Positions 36,685-44,604 of a stretch of 64,000 nt of DNA are shown piece by piece. How positions within the stretch are numbered: position 1 is the first letter of the stretch; every line of letters begins with the position of its first letter. Made by a program: the position numbers and the translations under genes. The notes beneath the pieces are model-generated. The model was not told where the DNA came from and did not search any database. It saw only the letters and a program-made list of their open reading frames with translations. Origin of the DNA: Thalassotalea sediminis (GTDB lineage: Bacteria; Pseudomonadota; Gammaproteobacteria; Enterobacterales; Alteromonadaceae); assembly GCF_030295915.1 (NCBI RefSeq), contig NZ_AP027361.1:2046001-2110000 (forward strand), written 5' to 3'.

Positions 36685-36885
36685 ATGAGTGTAATTTACG
36701 TTTTAATCCCAATAGCAATTCTCTTAACTGCACTTGGCATTTATATATTCTTTTGGGCGGTAAAATCTGATCAATTCGATGACCTAGAAAAGCAAGGTTT
36801 AAGTATTTTGTTTGAAGAAGACAAAAATAAAAATGATCGTAAACCTCAACCTGAACACGATCAAAATGACCTTCGCGACAAATGA
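36685..36885 (+). CDS. ccoS: Cytochrome cbb3 maturation protein CcoS
   Basis: This 66-residue protein has one membrane segment ('VIYVLIPIAILLTALGIYIF') followed by the diagnostic 'FFWAVKSDQFDDLEKQG' and a charged tail. CcoS is required for cofactor insertion into cbb3 oxidase. It starts 10 bases after ccoI, and its stop overlaps the next start (ATGA). Confidence 0.95.
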   Translation: MSVIYVLIPIAILLTALGIYIFFWAVKSDQFDDLEKQGLSILFEEDKNKNDRKPQPEHDQNDLRDK

Positions 36886-37550
36886 CACTTGATTACTTTT
36901 CAGCTATTTTAATTGGCTTACTAGGCGCGGGACACTGTATTGGCATGTGTGGTGGTATTTCAACTATGTTAACCGCTGCCGTTGAGAAACAAAGTAAAAC
37001 GTCATTTTATTATATCTCAGCATATAATTTAGGACGCATTATTACCTATTCCTTCCTTGGTCTCATTGCCGGTTGGACAGGTTCCTTGGGCGTACAAGCG
37101 CTTGGATTTCCAGTTATTATATTAAAAGTCATTGCGGGTATTTTTCTTATTCTTTTAGGCCTATACATTGGTCAATGGCTATTTTGGCTTAATCATGTGG
37201 AAAAACTCGGACGTGGCTTTTGGCAACAATTACAACCATTAAGCAAACGTCTATTACCTATTAATTCAATGCCTAAGGCGTTAGGACTAGGCATGTTGTG
37301 GGGTTGGTTACCTTGTGGGTTAATTTATTCTACACTGACCTGGTCTATTGCATCCGGCAGTGCAGTTAGCGGTATGGGCATCATGTTTTTCTTTGGTCTT
37401 GGTACATTACCCGCATTACTCACTGTTTCATTGGGGTTTCAAAGCCTGACGTTATTCTTTAAAAAACGCTGGGTCAGGCGTTTAATTGCGATAGGCTTAA
37501 TCTTTTATGGACTCATTACACTAAAGTTTGCATATCACGTCATGTTTTAA
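36882..37550 (+). CDS. SafE/TauE-like membrane protein of the cbb3 operon
   Basis: This 222-residue protein has about six membrane segments and opens with 'AILIGLLGAGHCIGMCGGIS', the mark of the COG2836 group that commonly follows ccoS. 'LGMLWGWLPCGLIYSTL' carries the second conserved Pro-Cys. Proteins of this type are thought to move copper or sulfur compounds for oxidase maturation; the substrate is not proven. It is translationally coupled to ccoS through a 4-base overlap. Confidence 0.85.
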   Translation: MTLDYFSAILIGLLGAGHCIGMCGGISTMLTAAVEKQSKTSFYYISAYNLGRIITYSFLGLIAGWTGSLGVQALGFPVIILKVIAGIFLILLGLYIGQWLFWLNHVEKLGRGFWQQLQPLSKRLLPINSMPKALGLGMLWGWLPCGLIYSTLTWSIASGSAVSGMGIMFFFGLGTLPALLTVSLGFQSLTLFFKKRWVRRLIAIGLIFYGLITLKFAYHVMF

Positions 37551-37589
37551 TACTATTCGAGCAATCAAATAGCTGTACCTAGGGACGTT

Positions 37590-38306
37590 ATGTATAACAA
37601 TCAGTGTTCAGGTCAACAACATATTCATTGTCAAAATTGTAGCATTAGTGAACTTTGTTTACCCTTTTCTCTTAATGAACAAGAGCTACAAACGTTGGAT
37701 CAAATTATCGATCGAAAGCGCCCTATTCATAAAGGCGAGCAATTATTTCATGATGGCGATAAAATGAAATCATTGTATGCTGTACGATCTGGCACCTTTA
37801 AAACATTTACCGTAAACGAAAGTGGTGAAGAACAAATCACAGGTTTTCATCTTGCTGGTGACTTATTGGGGTTTGAAGCCATCGCACTTTCAGAACATTC
37901 AAGCTTTGCTACGGCATTAGAAACATCTATGGTTTGCGAAATTCCATATGATACGCTTGACGCGCTATCAAATACGATGCCTAAACTAAAAAAGCAAATC
38001 TTAAGAATGATGAGTGCAGAAATTAAAACAGATCAAGAAATGTTAACACTCTTAAACCGAAAAAATGCTGAGCAACGATTAGCCACATTTCTATCAAGTT
38101 TAAGTAATCGTTATAAAGATCGTGGCCTTTCTGCAACAGAATTTAGATTAACAATGACGAGAAGTGATATAGGAAATTATATTGGTTTAACGGTAGAAAC
38201 AATAAGTCGTTTACTCAATAGATTCCATAAAAACGGTATCATAAACGTTGATGGAAAATTTATTACCATTGTAGATCTGGATAAATTAGTGGAAAGTGCA
38301 GGTTAA
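37590..38306 (+). CDS. fnr: FNR-family oxygen-sensing regulator (Fnr/EtrA)
   Basis: This 238-residue CRP/FNR regulator senses oxygen with a [4Fe-4S] cluster. Ligands C14, C17, C23 and C116 match E. coli C20, C23, C29 and C122 with a constant offset of six. The cyclic-nucleotide-like domain spans about 30-150. The recognition helix '[11 protein letters not shown]' has E203, S206 and R207, equivalent to E209, S212 and R213 that read TTGAT. It lies directly after the cbb3 maturation genes and ahead of uspE, the fnr-uspE order of E. coli. Confidence 0.96.
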   Translation: MYNNQCSGQQHIHCQNCSISELCLPFSLNEQELQTLDQIIDRKRPIHKGEQLFHDGDKMKSLYAVRSGTFKTFTVNESGEEQITGFHLAGDLLGFEAIALSEHSSFATALETSMVCEIPYDTLDALSNTMPKLKKQILRMMSAEIKTDQEMLTLLNRKNAEQRLATFLSSLSNRYKDRGLSATEFRLTMTRSDIGNYIGLTVETISRLLNRFHKNGIINVDGKFITIVDLDKLVESAG

Positions 38307-38337
38307 AGGATTGTTTGTACAATTTTTATTTCAAGCT

Positions 38338-38379
38338 TTGATTTAAAACAATTAATTTAAGTGCGGTTCTTCTTATAAT
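38338..38379 (+). promoter_or_regulatory. Class II FNR-type promoter of uspE
   Basis: TTGAT-TTAA-AACAA (38338-38351) matches the FNR consensus with one mismatch. TATAAT (38374-38379) predicts a start near 38386, putting the site centre at about -41.5, the classical class II activator position. No good -35 is present. The fnr gene is immediately upstream. Confidence 0.68.
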
Positions 38380-38421
38380 CACTATAATTGATCAATAAAG
38401 ACACTATTTTGGAGTCATAAT

Positions 38422-39351
38422 ATGGAAAAGTATCAAAATATATTAGCGGTGATAGATCCAACGACCGAAGAACAAAAAGCGTTAAAGCGAGCGATTGAGC
38501 TTGCACAAAAAACAAATGGAAGTATTACCGCATTTTTATCTATTTATGATTTCTCCTATGAAATGACCACGATGTTGTCTAGCGAAGAAAGAGAGGCAAT
38601 GCGCCAGTCATTAATCGATGACCGAAAGCAGTGGTTAGAAAATATTATTGCCACTGAAAACCCTCAAGGTATATCAATACGTCATCAAGTTGTTTGGCAC
38701 AATCGTCCTTTCGAACCAATAATTGAACAAGCAATTCATCACGACGTTGACATTATTATCAAAGGCACGCATGAACACGATAAGCTAAAATCAGTAATAT
38801 TTACACCAACTGATTGGCATATTCTCAGAAAATGTCCGTGCCCGGTATTACTTGTTAAAGATCATAGCTGGCCTGAGAACGGTAATATTGTTGCTTCTAT
38901 TAATGTGGGTAGTGAAGAAATTGAACATACCTCTCTTAACGATATAATTACACAAGAAGCGGTGCAACTAGGTTCGATTATTAATGGTAATGTTCATTTA
39001 GTAAATTCTTATCCGGGTACACCCGTTAATATCGCCATAGAGATACCAGAATTTAACGCTAATGAGTATAACGACTCTATGCGTCAACACCATGAAGAAG
39101 CCATGACTGCACATGCGAAAAAGTATCATATTGACGCTGGGAATACACATGTAAAAGAAGGTCTTCCTGAAGATGTTATTGACGAAATATCACAACAACT
39201 TGATGCTGAGCTCGTGGTACTAGGCACAATTGGACGAACAGGATTATCCGCTGCTTTGATCGGTAACACAGCTGAACATGTTATTGATCGATTAAATTGT
39301 GATGTTTTAGCGTTAAAACCAGAAGGCTATGTTTCACCATTGCAAAGTTAA
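38422..39351 (+). CDS. uspE: Universal stress protein E
   Basis: This 309-residue protein is a tandem Usp with two fused domains (about 3-150 and 160-300). The first starts 'YQNILAVIDPTTEEQKALKRA'. The second ends with an ATP-site-like motif 'VLGTIGRTGLSAALIGNTAE'. UspE acts in stress survival and cell-cell interactions. GGAG lies 8 bases before the ATG. The upstream FNR-type promoter suggests induction at low oxygen. Confidence 0.94.
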   Translation: MEKYQNILAVIDPTTEEQKALKRAIELAQKTNGSITAFLSIYDFSYEMTTMLSSEEREAMRQSLIDDRKQWLENIIATENPQGISIRHQVVWHNRPFEPIIEQAIHHDVDIIIKGTHEHDKLKSVIFTPTDWHILRKCPCPVLLVKDHSWPENGNIVASINVGSEEIEHTSLNDIITQEAVQLGSIINGNVHLVNSYPGTPVNIAIEIPEFNANEYNDSMRQHHEEAMTAHAKKYHIDAGNTHVKEGLPEDVIDEISQQLDAELVVLGTIGRTGLSAALIGNTAEHVIDRLNCDVLALKPEGYVSPLQS

Positions 39352-39390
39352 CATAATTGCAATGTAAGATAAGCAAGTTTTTTATAAATA

Positions 39391-39422
39391 AAATAACCAG
39401 CATTCGTTGCTGGTTATTTTTT
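39391..39422 (+). terminator. Terminator of uspE
   Basis: AAATAACCAGCA and TGCTGGTTATTT form a 12-bp stem with loop TTCGT, followed by further T. It separates uspE from ttcA. Confidence 0.92.
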
Positions 39423-39485
39423 TACTTATCATCACTAGATAATCTCTTTATAATACGCACCATTTTTTAAACGACATGCCAATAA

Positions 39486-40382
39486 ATGATGAAAAATATC
39501 GATAATCGCAAAAACCAGTACGAAGCCAATAAGCTGCAAAAAAGACTACGAAGTAAAGTAGGTAAAGCGATTGCCGATTTCAATATGATTGAAGAAGGTG
39601 ATGTTATTATGGCTGCGATCAGTGGCGGTAAAGACTCATTTGCCATGCTCGATATTTTGTTGAGTTTACAAAAGTCAGCACCAATCAAATTTGATGTGAT
39701 CGCCGTTAATCTTGATCAAAAGCAACCTGGTTTTCCAGAGCATGTATTACCAAACTATTTTGAATCACTGAATATTCCTTATTACATCGTTGATAAAGAC
39801 ACCTATTCAATCGTTAAAGAAAAAGTTCCTGAAGGAAAGACCACATGTGGGCTCTGTTCACGCCTACGCAGAGGCACGTTGTATTCATTTGCTGAAAGTA
39901 TTGGCGCCACTAAAATTGCTTTAGGCCATCATATGGATGATATCGTAGAAACCTTATTTTTAAATATGTTTTTTGGTGCTAAATTAAAAGCCATGCCGCC
40001 AAAATTACGCTCCGATGATAATCGCAATGTTGTTATTCGTCCAATGAGCTATTGTCGTGAAAAAGACTTAGTTGCCTTTGCTGATATTCAACAATACCCT
40101 ATTATTCCCTGCAACTTATGTGGTTCACAGGAAAACCTGCAACGTCAAAACATTAAAGCCATGCTTACGCAATGGGATAAGCAAACGCCGGGTAGAATAG
40201 AAAATATATTCAAATCTATTAGCAATGTAAGTCCTAGTCAATTAGCAGATAACACCTTGTTTGATTTCGTAAATTTACCGCTTGATCGTGAAACACCAAG
40301 AGAAGCTTATGATTTTTCGAAAGAGACCGTTTCATCTACAAACATAGATGAATCATTAATTATTGATGTATCAAATATCTAA
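39486..40382 (+). CDS. ttcA: tRNA 2-thiocytidine(32) synthetase TtcA
   Basis: This 298-residue ATP-dependent sulfurtransferase thiolates cytidine 32 of some tRNAs. The PP-loop is 'SGGKDS'; the [4Fe-4S]/catalytic cysteines are in '[10 protein letters not shown]' and '[14 protein letters not shown]'. '[17 protein letters not shown]' and '[19 protein letters not shown]' are near-identical to E. coli TtcA. Two consecutive ATGs begin the gene. The order uspE-ttcA is conserved in gammaproteobacteria. Confidence 0.96.
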   Translation: MMKNIDNRKNQYEANKLQKRLRSKVGKAIADFNMIEEGDVIMAAISGGKDSFAMLDILLSLQKSAPIKFDVIAVNLDQKQPGFPEHVLPNYFESLNIPYYIVDKDTYSIVKEKVPEGKTTCGLCSRLRRGTLYSFAESIGATKIALGHHMDDIVETLFLNMFFGAKLKAMPPKLRSDDNRNVVIRPMSYCREKDLVAFADIQQYPIIPCNLCGSQENLQRQNIKAMLTQWDKQTPGRIENIFKSISNVSPSQLADNTLFDFVNLPLDRETPREAYDFSKETVSSTNIDESLIIDVSNI

Positions 40383-40451
40383 TACACAAACAATCGAGTA
40401 ACCATTAGGAAGGCGACTCACTGTTCCTTCTACTTACTACAGTGAATAATT

Positions 40452-41744
40452 ATGTTAGAACGTTTATTTAGCTTATCTGCTCATAATACAAATTTTAAAC
40501 AAGAATGTATTGCCGGTATAACGACCTTCTTAACGATGGCTTATATCATCTTTGTTAATCCAGCAATGCTCGCTGACGCAGGTATGGATAAAAATGCGGT
40601 CTTTGTAGCGACTTGCCTCGCTGCTGCCATAGGCTGCTTCGTCATGGGATTTATTGCTAACTACCCAATCGCTCTTGCGCCAGGGATGGGATTAAATGCC
40701 TTTTTTACCTATACGGTTGTACTCGATATGGGCTACAGCTGGCAAGTTGCACTTGCCGCCGTTTTTGTTTCAGGCTGTGTATTTATTATCTTAAGTTTAT
40801 TTAATATTAGAGAGTGGATAATAAACTCAATTCCACACTCTCTAAGGTATGGAATTGCTGCGGGAATAGGTCTATTTTTAGCATTTATCGCACTAAAGAA
40901 TAGCGGTATTATCGTTGATAACCCCGCAACTTTTGTAAGTTTAGGCGATATCACATCCTTTTCAGCCGTTATGGCAGCGCTAGGTTTATTTATCATTGTT
41001 GGTTTGGTTAACAGACAAGTTAATGGCGCAGTGATGATCGCGATTGTCATCATCACCACGCTTGGTGTCTTAGCCGGTCAAATAGAATATAACGGGGTAC
41101 TTTCATTACCCCCTTCAATCGCACCAACGTTTATGCAACTTGATTTTGCAGGTGTTTTAGAAGTTGGCATGCTTAGTGTTATTTTTGCTTTTCTATTCGT
41201 TGATTTATTCGACACTTCTGGCACTTTAATCGCCGTTGCACAACGTGGTAAGTTACTTGATAAAAGTGGTAATTTACCAAGGCTTGGAAAAGCGTTATTA
41301 GCCGATTCAACGGCCACGGTTGCTGGGAGCATGCTTGGTACATCAACCACGACTAGCTACGTTGAAAGTACTTCTGGGGTTGCCGCTGGAGGGCGAACAG
41401 GCCTTACTGCTGTTGTTGTCGGTGTATTATTCTTATTATCGCTCTTTTTCTCTCCCCTTGCTGCTATGGTACCTGCTTATGCTACCGCCGGAGCTCTTTT
41501 TTACGTAGCAGTGTTAATGTTAGCGGGTTTAGTCAATGTAAAATGGGATAACCTATCTGAAGCAGTTCCTGTTGCAGTAATATGCATTACCATGCCTTTA
41601 ACTTTTTCAATTGCCCATGGTATTGCATTTGGCTTTATTAGTTACGTTGCCGTAAGAGCCTTTAGTGGACAATTTAAAGACATAACTCTCAGCGTATTGA
41701 TACTTGCGACGCTATTTTTACTAAAGTTTATATACTTCGCATAA
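40452..41744 (+). CDS. NCS2 purine permease (AzgA-like)
   Basis: This 430-residue inner-membrane transporter has about 12-14 membrane segments and the AzgA-type hallmarks 'EVIAGLTTFLTMAYI'-like start ('ECIAGITTFLTMAYIIFVN'), 'ALAPGMGLNAFFTYTVV', 'FVDLFDTSGTLIAVA' and 'GTSTTTSYVESTSGVAAGG'. Proteins of this group import adenine, guanine or hypoxanthine with protons. The precise purine cannot be read from sequence. It is monocistronic, and a hairpin lies 47 bases after the stop. Confidence 0.93.
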   Translation: MLERLFSLSAHNTNFKQECIAGITTFLTMAYIIFVNPAMLADAGMDKNAVFVATCLAAAIGCFVMGFIANYPIALAPGMGLNAFFTYTVVLDMGYSWQVALAAVFVSGCVFIILSLFNIREWIINSIPHSLRYGIAAGIGLFLAFIALKNSGIIVDNPATFVSLGDITSFSAVMAALGLFIIVGLVNRQVNGAVMIAIVIITTLGVLAGQIEYNGVLSLPPSIAPTFMQLDFAGVLEVGMLSVIFAFLFVDLFDTSGTLIAVAQRGKLLDKSGNLPRLGKALLADSTATVAGSMLGTSTTTSYVESTSGVAAGGRTGLTAVVVGVLFLLSLFFSPLAAMVPAYATAGALFYVAVLMLAGLVNVKWDNLSEAVPVAVICITMPLTFSIAHGIAFGFISYVAVRAFSGQFKDITLSVLILATLFLLKFIYFA

Positions 41745-41791
41745 ACAGCCATATAAATAAATACTCCACCTCTAATAAAGGTGACTTTGAC

Positions 41792-41813
41792 AAGGCTCCC
41801 TGTAAGGGAGCTT
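41792..41813 (+). terminator. Probable terminator of the purine permease gene
   Basis: GCTCCCT and AGGGAGC form a 7-bp stem with loop GTA, extendable by A-T pairs. The following bases are T-rich but interrupted (TTATATCTTT), so strength is uncertain. A second small hairpin (CACCT/AGGTG) lies just upstream. Confidence 0.6.
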
Positions 41814-41819
41814 ATATCT

Positions 41820-42240
41820 TTCAGCGACTACTGAGTTCATCGTAAAATACGTTCATCTATTGTTTATCACTCTCGTTAAATTGTCGTTATGCCGACAGCA
41901 CGACAGAAAGAAAAATCGATTGTTTCCCTCTGACAACACCCTCTTCGCATTATACAGCGAACAATAACCGCAATATTTATAGACTGTCAGCCGCTCTGAC
42001 AAATACCCATCCCTGCGCTGTCAGTGTCAGCCATCCTTGGCTGATAAACATTAGCGTCTTTAAAAAACAATTGCGGTTATCGCTTCAATGGGGGATGGTA
42101 TACGCCATTCCTATCGGATCCGTCACTGCAATTTAGCATTAAAAAGCTACTTGAAAACAATTCAATAAATACTATTAAACTAAGCTTTACAGGCAAAGCC
42201 CAGAATACACTATTACACCTCCATAGGAGGCGGTTTTGAG
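41820..42240. other. Unassigned structured intergenic element
   Basis: This about 420-base stretch has no convincing gene but strong symmetry. ATAACCGCAAT (41964-41974) is repeated inverted at 42070-42080. ATACCCATCCC (42003-42013) can pair with 42092-42101. Hairpins lie at 41985-42001 (TGTCAG/CTGACA) and 42027-42044 (TCAGCCA/TGGCTGA), and TGTCAG recurs four times counting both orientations. On the + strand a CCTCC-ATA-GGAGG hairpin followed by TTTT lies near 42218-42236. It could be a non-coding RNA, a riboregulator or a dispersed repeat. No known RNA family was recognised. Confidence 0.45.
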
Positions 42241-42250
42241 TTCTCAATAA

Positions 42251-42280
42251 AAAAAGCCATTGTATAAACAATGGCTTTTT
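42251..42280. terminator. Bidirectional terminator before the bax-like gene
   Basis: AAAAAGCCATTG and CAATGGCTTTTT form a perfect 12-bp stem with a 6-base loop, with T-runs in both directions. It lies 17 bases past the stop of the gene at 42297-43115. Confidence 0.92.
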
Positions 42281-42296
42281 GAACGCTAAGTAATAC

Positions 42297-43115
42297 TTAA
42301 TGTATATAATTTTTATTGTGCCTCAACATTTCAGATATTTCCAAAATATAATCCGAACCACGTTCTGAATATGGTAATAGCCCTGTCACCAATATATCTG
42401 ACTTTACAGGCAACTTCTGTTCTCGTAACTGTGCTCTTATGTTTCTCAGTACTTTATAGGCAGCGTTAGTATTTATATTTAGCATATAATGTGCAACCGC
42501 TTGTTCAACACTTTGAAAAGCGGCAACTTCATGTTTTAGCCCTTCATCCCTGCTACTTGGTACCATGCCACAACCTTTTCGATAACACCAAATACCAAAG
42601 AAATTTAACCCTATTCGTGCGAAACGTGATGTGCCCCATGCTGATTCGTTAGCCGCTTGAACTAACACTAATGGTGTTGGCACAATATCAACTCGTGTCA
42701 ATAAAATATCTATTTTATCTGCAATAGATAAGCGTGTATTGAGCTTATATTTAAGCGCTAACGCTTCAACTTTTAATGCATTTTGACGAGATAACGCTTT
42801 ATTGAACGTTATTGAATCTTGCCATTGTAACAAGGTGTTTCTTAGTTCGCTTAGCCGTTTGTTTTCTCTTTCCACAGCCGGCTTAATAAACTTAAAAAAT
42901 GCTGTTTTTTTATGTTTAATATTTCTAAAATTTTCAAAATCAGGTAATGCAACGTTGTGCAGAGGTTGCTCTTCTAATGTTTTTTCTAATGGCTTTTTTG
43001 TTTCAGGAGAGACTTGCTCAACTTTATATTTGTCTTGCTCAAGCAAAGGCTTAATCAAGGCCCATAATACGATTAGCCAAAGTGCACTTAGCACATAATG
43101 CTTAACATACCTCAT
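42297..43115 (-). CDS. Bax-like glucosaminidase-domain protein
   Basis: This 272-residue protein has an N-terminal membrane anchor ('YVLSALWLIVLWALI'), a charged linker, and a glucosaminidase domain with catalytic glutamate in 'VQAANESAWGTSRFA', then 'NFFGIWCYRKGCG', 'HYMLNINTNAAYKVLR' and 'TGLLPYSERGSDYI'. It resembles E. coli Bax, a putative peptidoglycan N-acetylglucosaminidase. The catalytic part would face the periplasm. It begins 27 bases after the stop of the membrane-protein gene upstream. Confidence 0.88.
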   Translation of the reverse strand: MRYVKHYVLSALWLIVLWALIKPLLEQDKYKVEQVSPETKKPLEKTLEEQPLHNVALPDFENFRNIKHKKTAFFKFIKPAVERENKRLSELRNTLLQWQDSITFNKALSRQNALKVEALALKYKLNTRLSIADKIDILLTRVDIVPTPLVLVQAANESAWGTSRFARIGLNFFGIWCYRKGCGMVPSSRDEGLKHEVAAFQSVEQAVAHYMLNINTNAAYKVLRNIRAQLREQKLPVKSDILVTGLLPYSERGSDYILEISEMLRHNKNYIH

Positions 43116-43142
43116 TAAGTAATCACTTCCTGTTTATCTAAG

Positions 43143-43931
43143 TTATGCTGAAAAAGTTGAGTCAACTGGAGAATCACTGCCTTTTTGCAGTGTAACTTGC
43201 ATACCAAAAATTTCCCGGTATAAAACACCTTTAACATTATAAAACAAAGGTGCTAAATAGGTGAGCGCAAAAATCGTCATAATACCGCCAACTAATGAAA
43301 TAGACGATTTAGCGAATATAACTAAAGGTAGAAAGCTCGCCACTAGCAGCAACATTAATACAAGGTAAATACTAAAAATTGCAAACCATTGGTGCCTTGT
43401 TGCTTTTAACGAAATTAAAATGGCTTTCATCGGCGACAAACGTTTTTCAACAACTAAAGGTAGAACTAACGACAATGCCACTGCTAAATAGATACCAGGA
43501 AGATAATAAAGTGCCATGCCTAAAGCAATAATCGTTGACGTAAATAATGCGCAAATTGCTACCCAACTACCGCGTTTTAGAAATCCAAACACAAGTTTGG
43601 GGTGTGTTTTTAGTCCGATAGCATGGTAAATCCCCATCATTTCTACACCAACAAGAAATGGATAAACCACTAATGTCACAATAATATTTAATAACGCCGA
43701 CTGTTGTTGGTTTTGTAACACAACTTCAATACCACCAAAGTATTGGCTAACGACTAATGAAATCGTAACACCAAGAATAAACACAAACAAAAGACCTATA
43801 TTAATTGCCGTGCGCGAACGCTTAGTTGATTCCCACGCTTCAGTTAATACGCTTTTAACATCAATTTTATAATCACCATTAATGGCTTTTTCTAAATCAC
43901 CACCAACTTTTATAACCGAACGCTCTTCCAT
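43143..43931 (-). CDS. Integral membrane protein of unknown function
   Basis: This 262-residue protein was not recognised. It has a soluble start of about 40 residues ('VKSVLTEAWESTKRSRTAIN') and about six hydrophobic segments, including 'IGLLFVFILGVTISLVV', 'LPGIYLAVALSLVLPLVV' and 'IFSIYLVLMLLLVASFLPLVIFA'. The pattern 'YYLPGIYLAVALSLVLPLVVEK' is typical of a broad family of uncharacterised bacterial membrane proteins. It sits between the DUF1415 gene and the bax-like gene on the same strand. Confidence 0.8.
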   Translation of the reverse strand: MEERSVIKVGGDLEKAINGDYKIDVKSVLTEAWESTKRSRTAINIGLLFVFILGVTISLVVSQYFGGIEVVLQNQQQSALLNIIVTLVVYPFLVGVEMMGIYHAIGLKTHPKLVFGFLKRGSWVAICALFTSTIIALGMALYYLPGIYLAVALSLVLPLVVEKRLSPMKAILISLKATRHQWFAIFSIYLVLMLLLVASFLPLVIFAKSSISLVGGIMTIFALTYLAPLFYNVKGVLYREIFGMQVTLQKGSDSPVDSTFSA

Positions 43932-43954
43932 ATAAACCTTTCTATTTGAATTAC

Positions 43955-43989
43955 AGTTTTACAAGGCTCATACAACGCTTTGTAAAACT
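43955..43989. repeat. Perfect-stem inverted repeat between two genes
   Basis: AGTTTTACAAGGC and GCTTTGTAAAACT form a 13-bp stem (one G-T pair) with a 9-base loop. It lacks a T-run on either strand, so it is not a normal terminator. It may stabilise or process the mRNA. Confidence 0.6.
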
Positions 43990-44031
43990 TCAAAAGTGCA
44001 ATTATACCTAACTGGCAAAACTTTATAAAAA

Positions 44032-44604
44032 TTATTTTATGTTATCTTTTGTTTGCTTATATATTGACGCGAGTGTTTGTTCAAAGAAAGACGTACCTTT
44101 TTCATTTGCTAACATCACGTTATTCTCAGGTATTTTTTCAGGTGTTTTGTAACTAGCAATAGCTTTAGCCAAACTTTCTTCCCTTAAAATGTGCAATATT
44201 GGCAATGGTGAACGATTAGTATAATGACTAGCACTTGATTCATCTTCACCGTCAAATAAGTAATCAGGATGAAAAGTAGCTATTTGAAACACCCCTTCGT
44301 AACCACATTCTACTAATAAATCGTTGGCATAATCGACCAATGATAAATAAGCATCGAAATCGTCAAACCCAGTACTTAAAATAAAAAGTGTCGTTTCTAT
44401 ATCCGACTTTTCAGCCAATTTTTCTACTTGTTGAATAAATTCTTCAAGGGTAGCAGTAAACTTACTAGACTGGCACACATGAAATTGAATGGTGTTATTG
44501 ATAAATTCCTTTTTTGCAAACGGACAAAAATTAAGTCCAATAACAACTTGCTCCAACCATTGGCGCGTCATGTTTACTGCCTGTTGCGCGGTTAATTTAT
44601 TCAT
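44032..44604 (-). CDS. DUF1415 family protein
   Basis: This 190-residue conserved protein has no established function. The diagnostic start is 'TRQWLEQVVIGLNFCPFAKK', and 'LYIGF'-like and 'FHPDYLFDGEDESSASHYTN' motifs follow ('QIATFHPDYLF', 'NRSPLPILHILREES'). The ATG at 44604 overlaps the end of the ABC exporter gene by 8 bases, implying coupling. A GTG four codons upstream is a weaker alternative. Confidence 0.87.
   Translation of the reverse strand: MNKLTAQQAVNMTRQWLEQVVIGLNFCPFAKKEFINNTIQFHVCQSSKFTATLEEFIQQVEKLAEKSDIETTLFILSTGFDDFDAYLSLVDYANDLLVECGYEGVFQIATFHPDYLFDGEDESSASHYTNRSPLPILHILREESLAKAIASYKTPEKIPENNVMLANEKGTSFFEQTLASIYKQTKDNIK

Noticed and set aside
42077..42271. Minus-strand frame of 64 codons overlapping the terminator and the structured region
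   Set aside because: It starts inside a strong terminator hairpin, has no Shine-Dalgarno and no recognisable similarity.
43955..43989. Hairpin considered as an intrinsic terminator
   Set aside because: The stem is strong but neither strand has the required T-run; it is listed as an inverted repeat instead.
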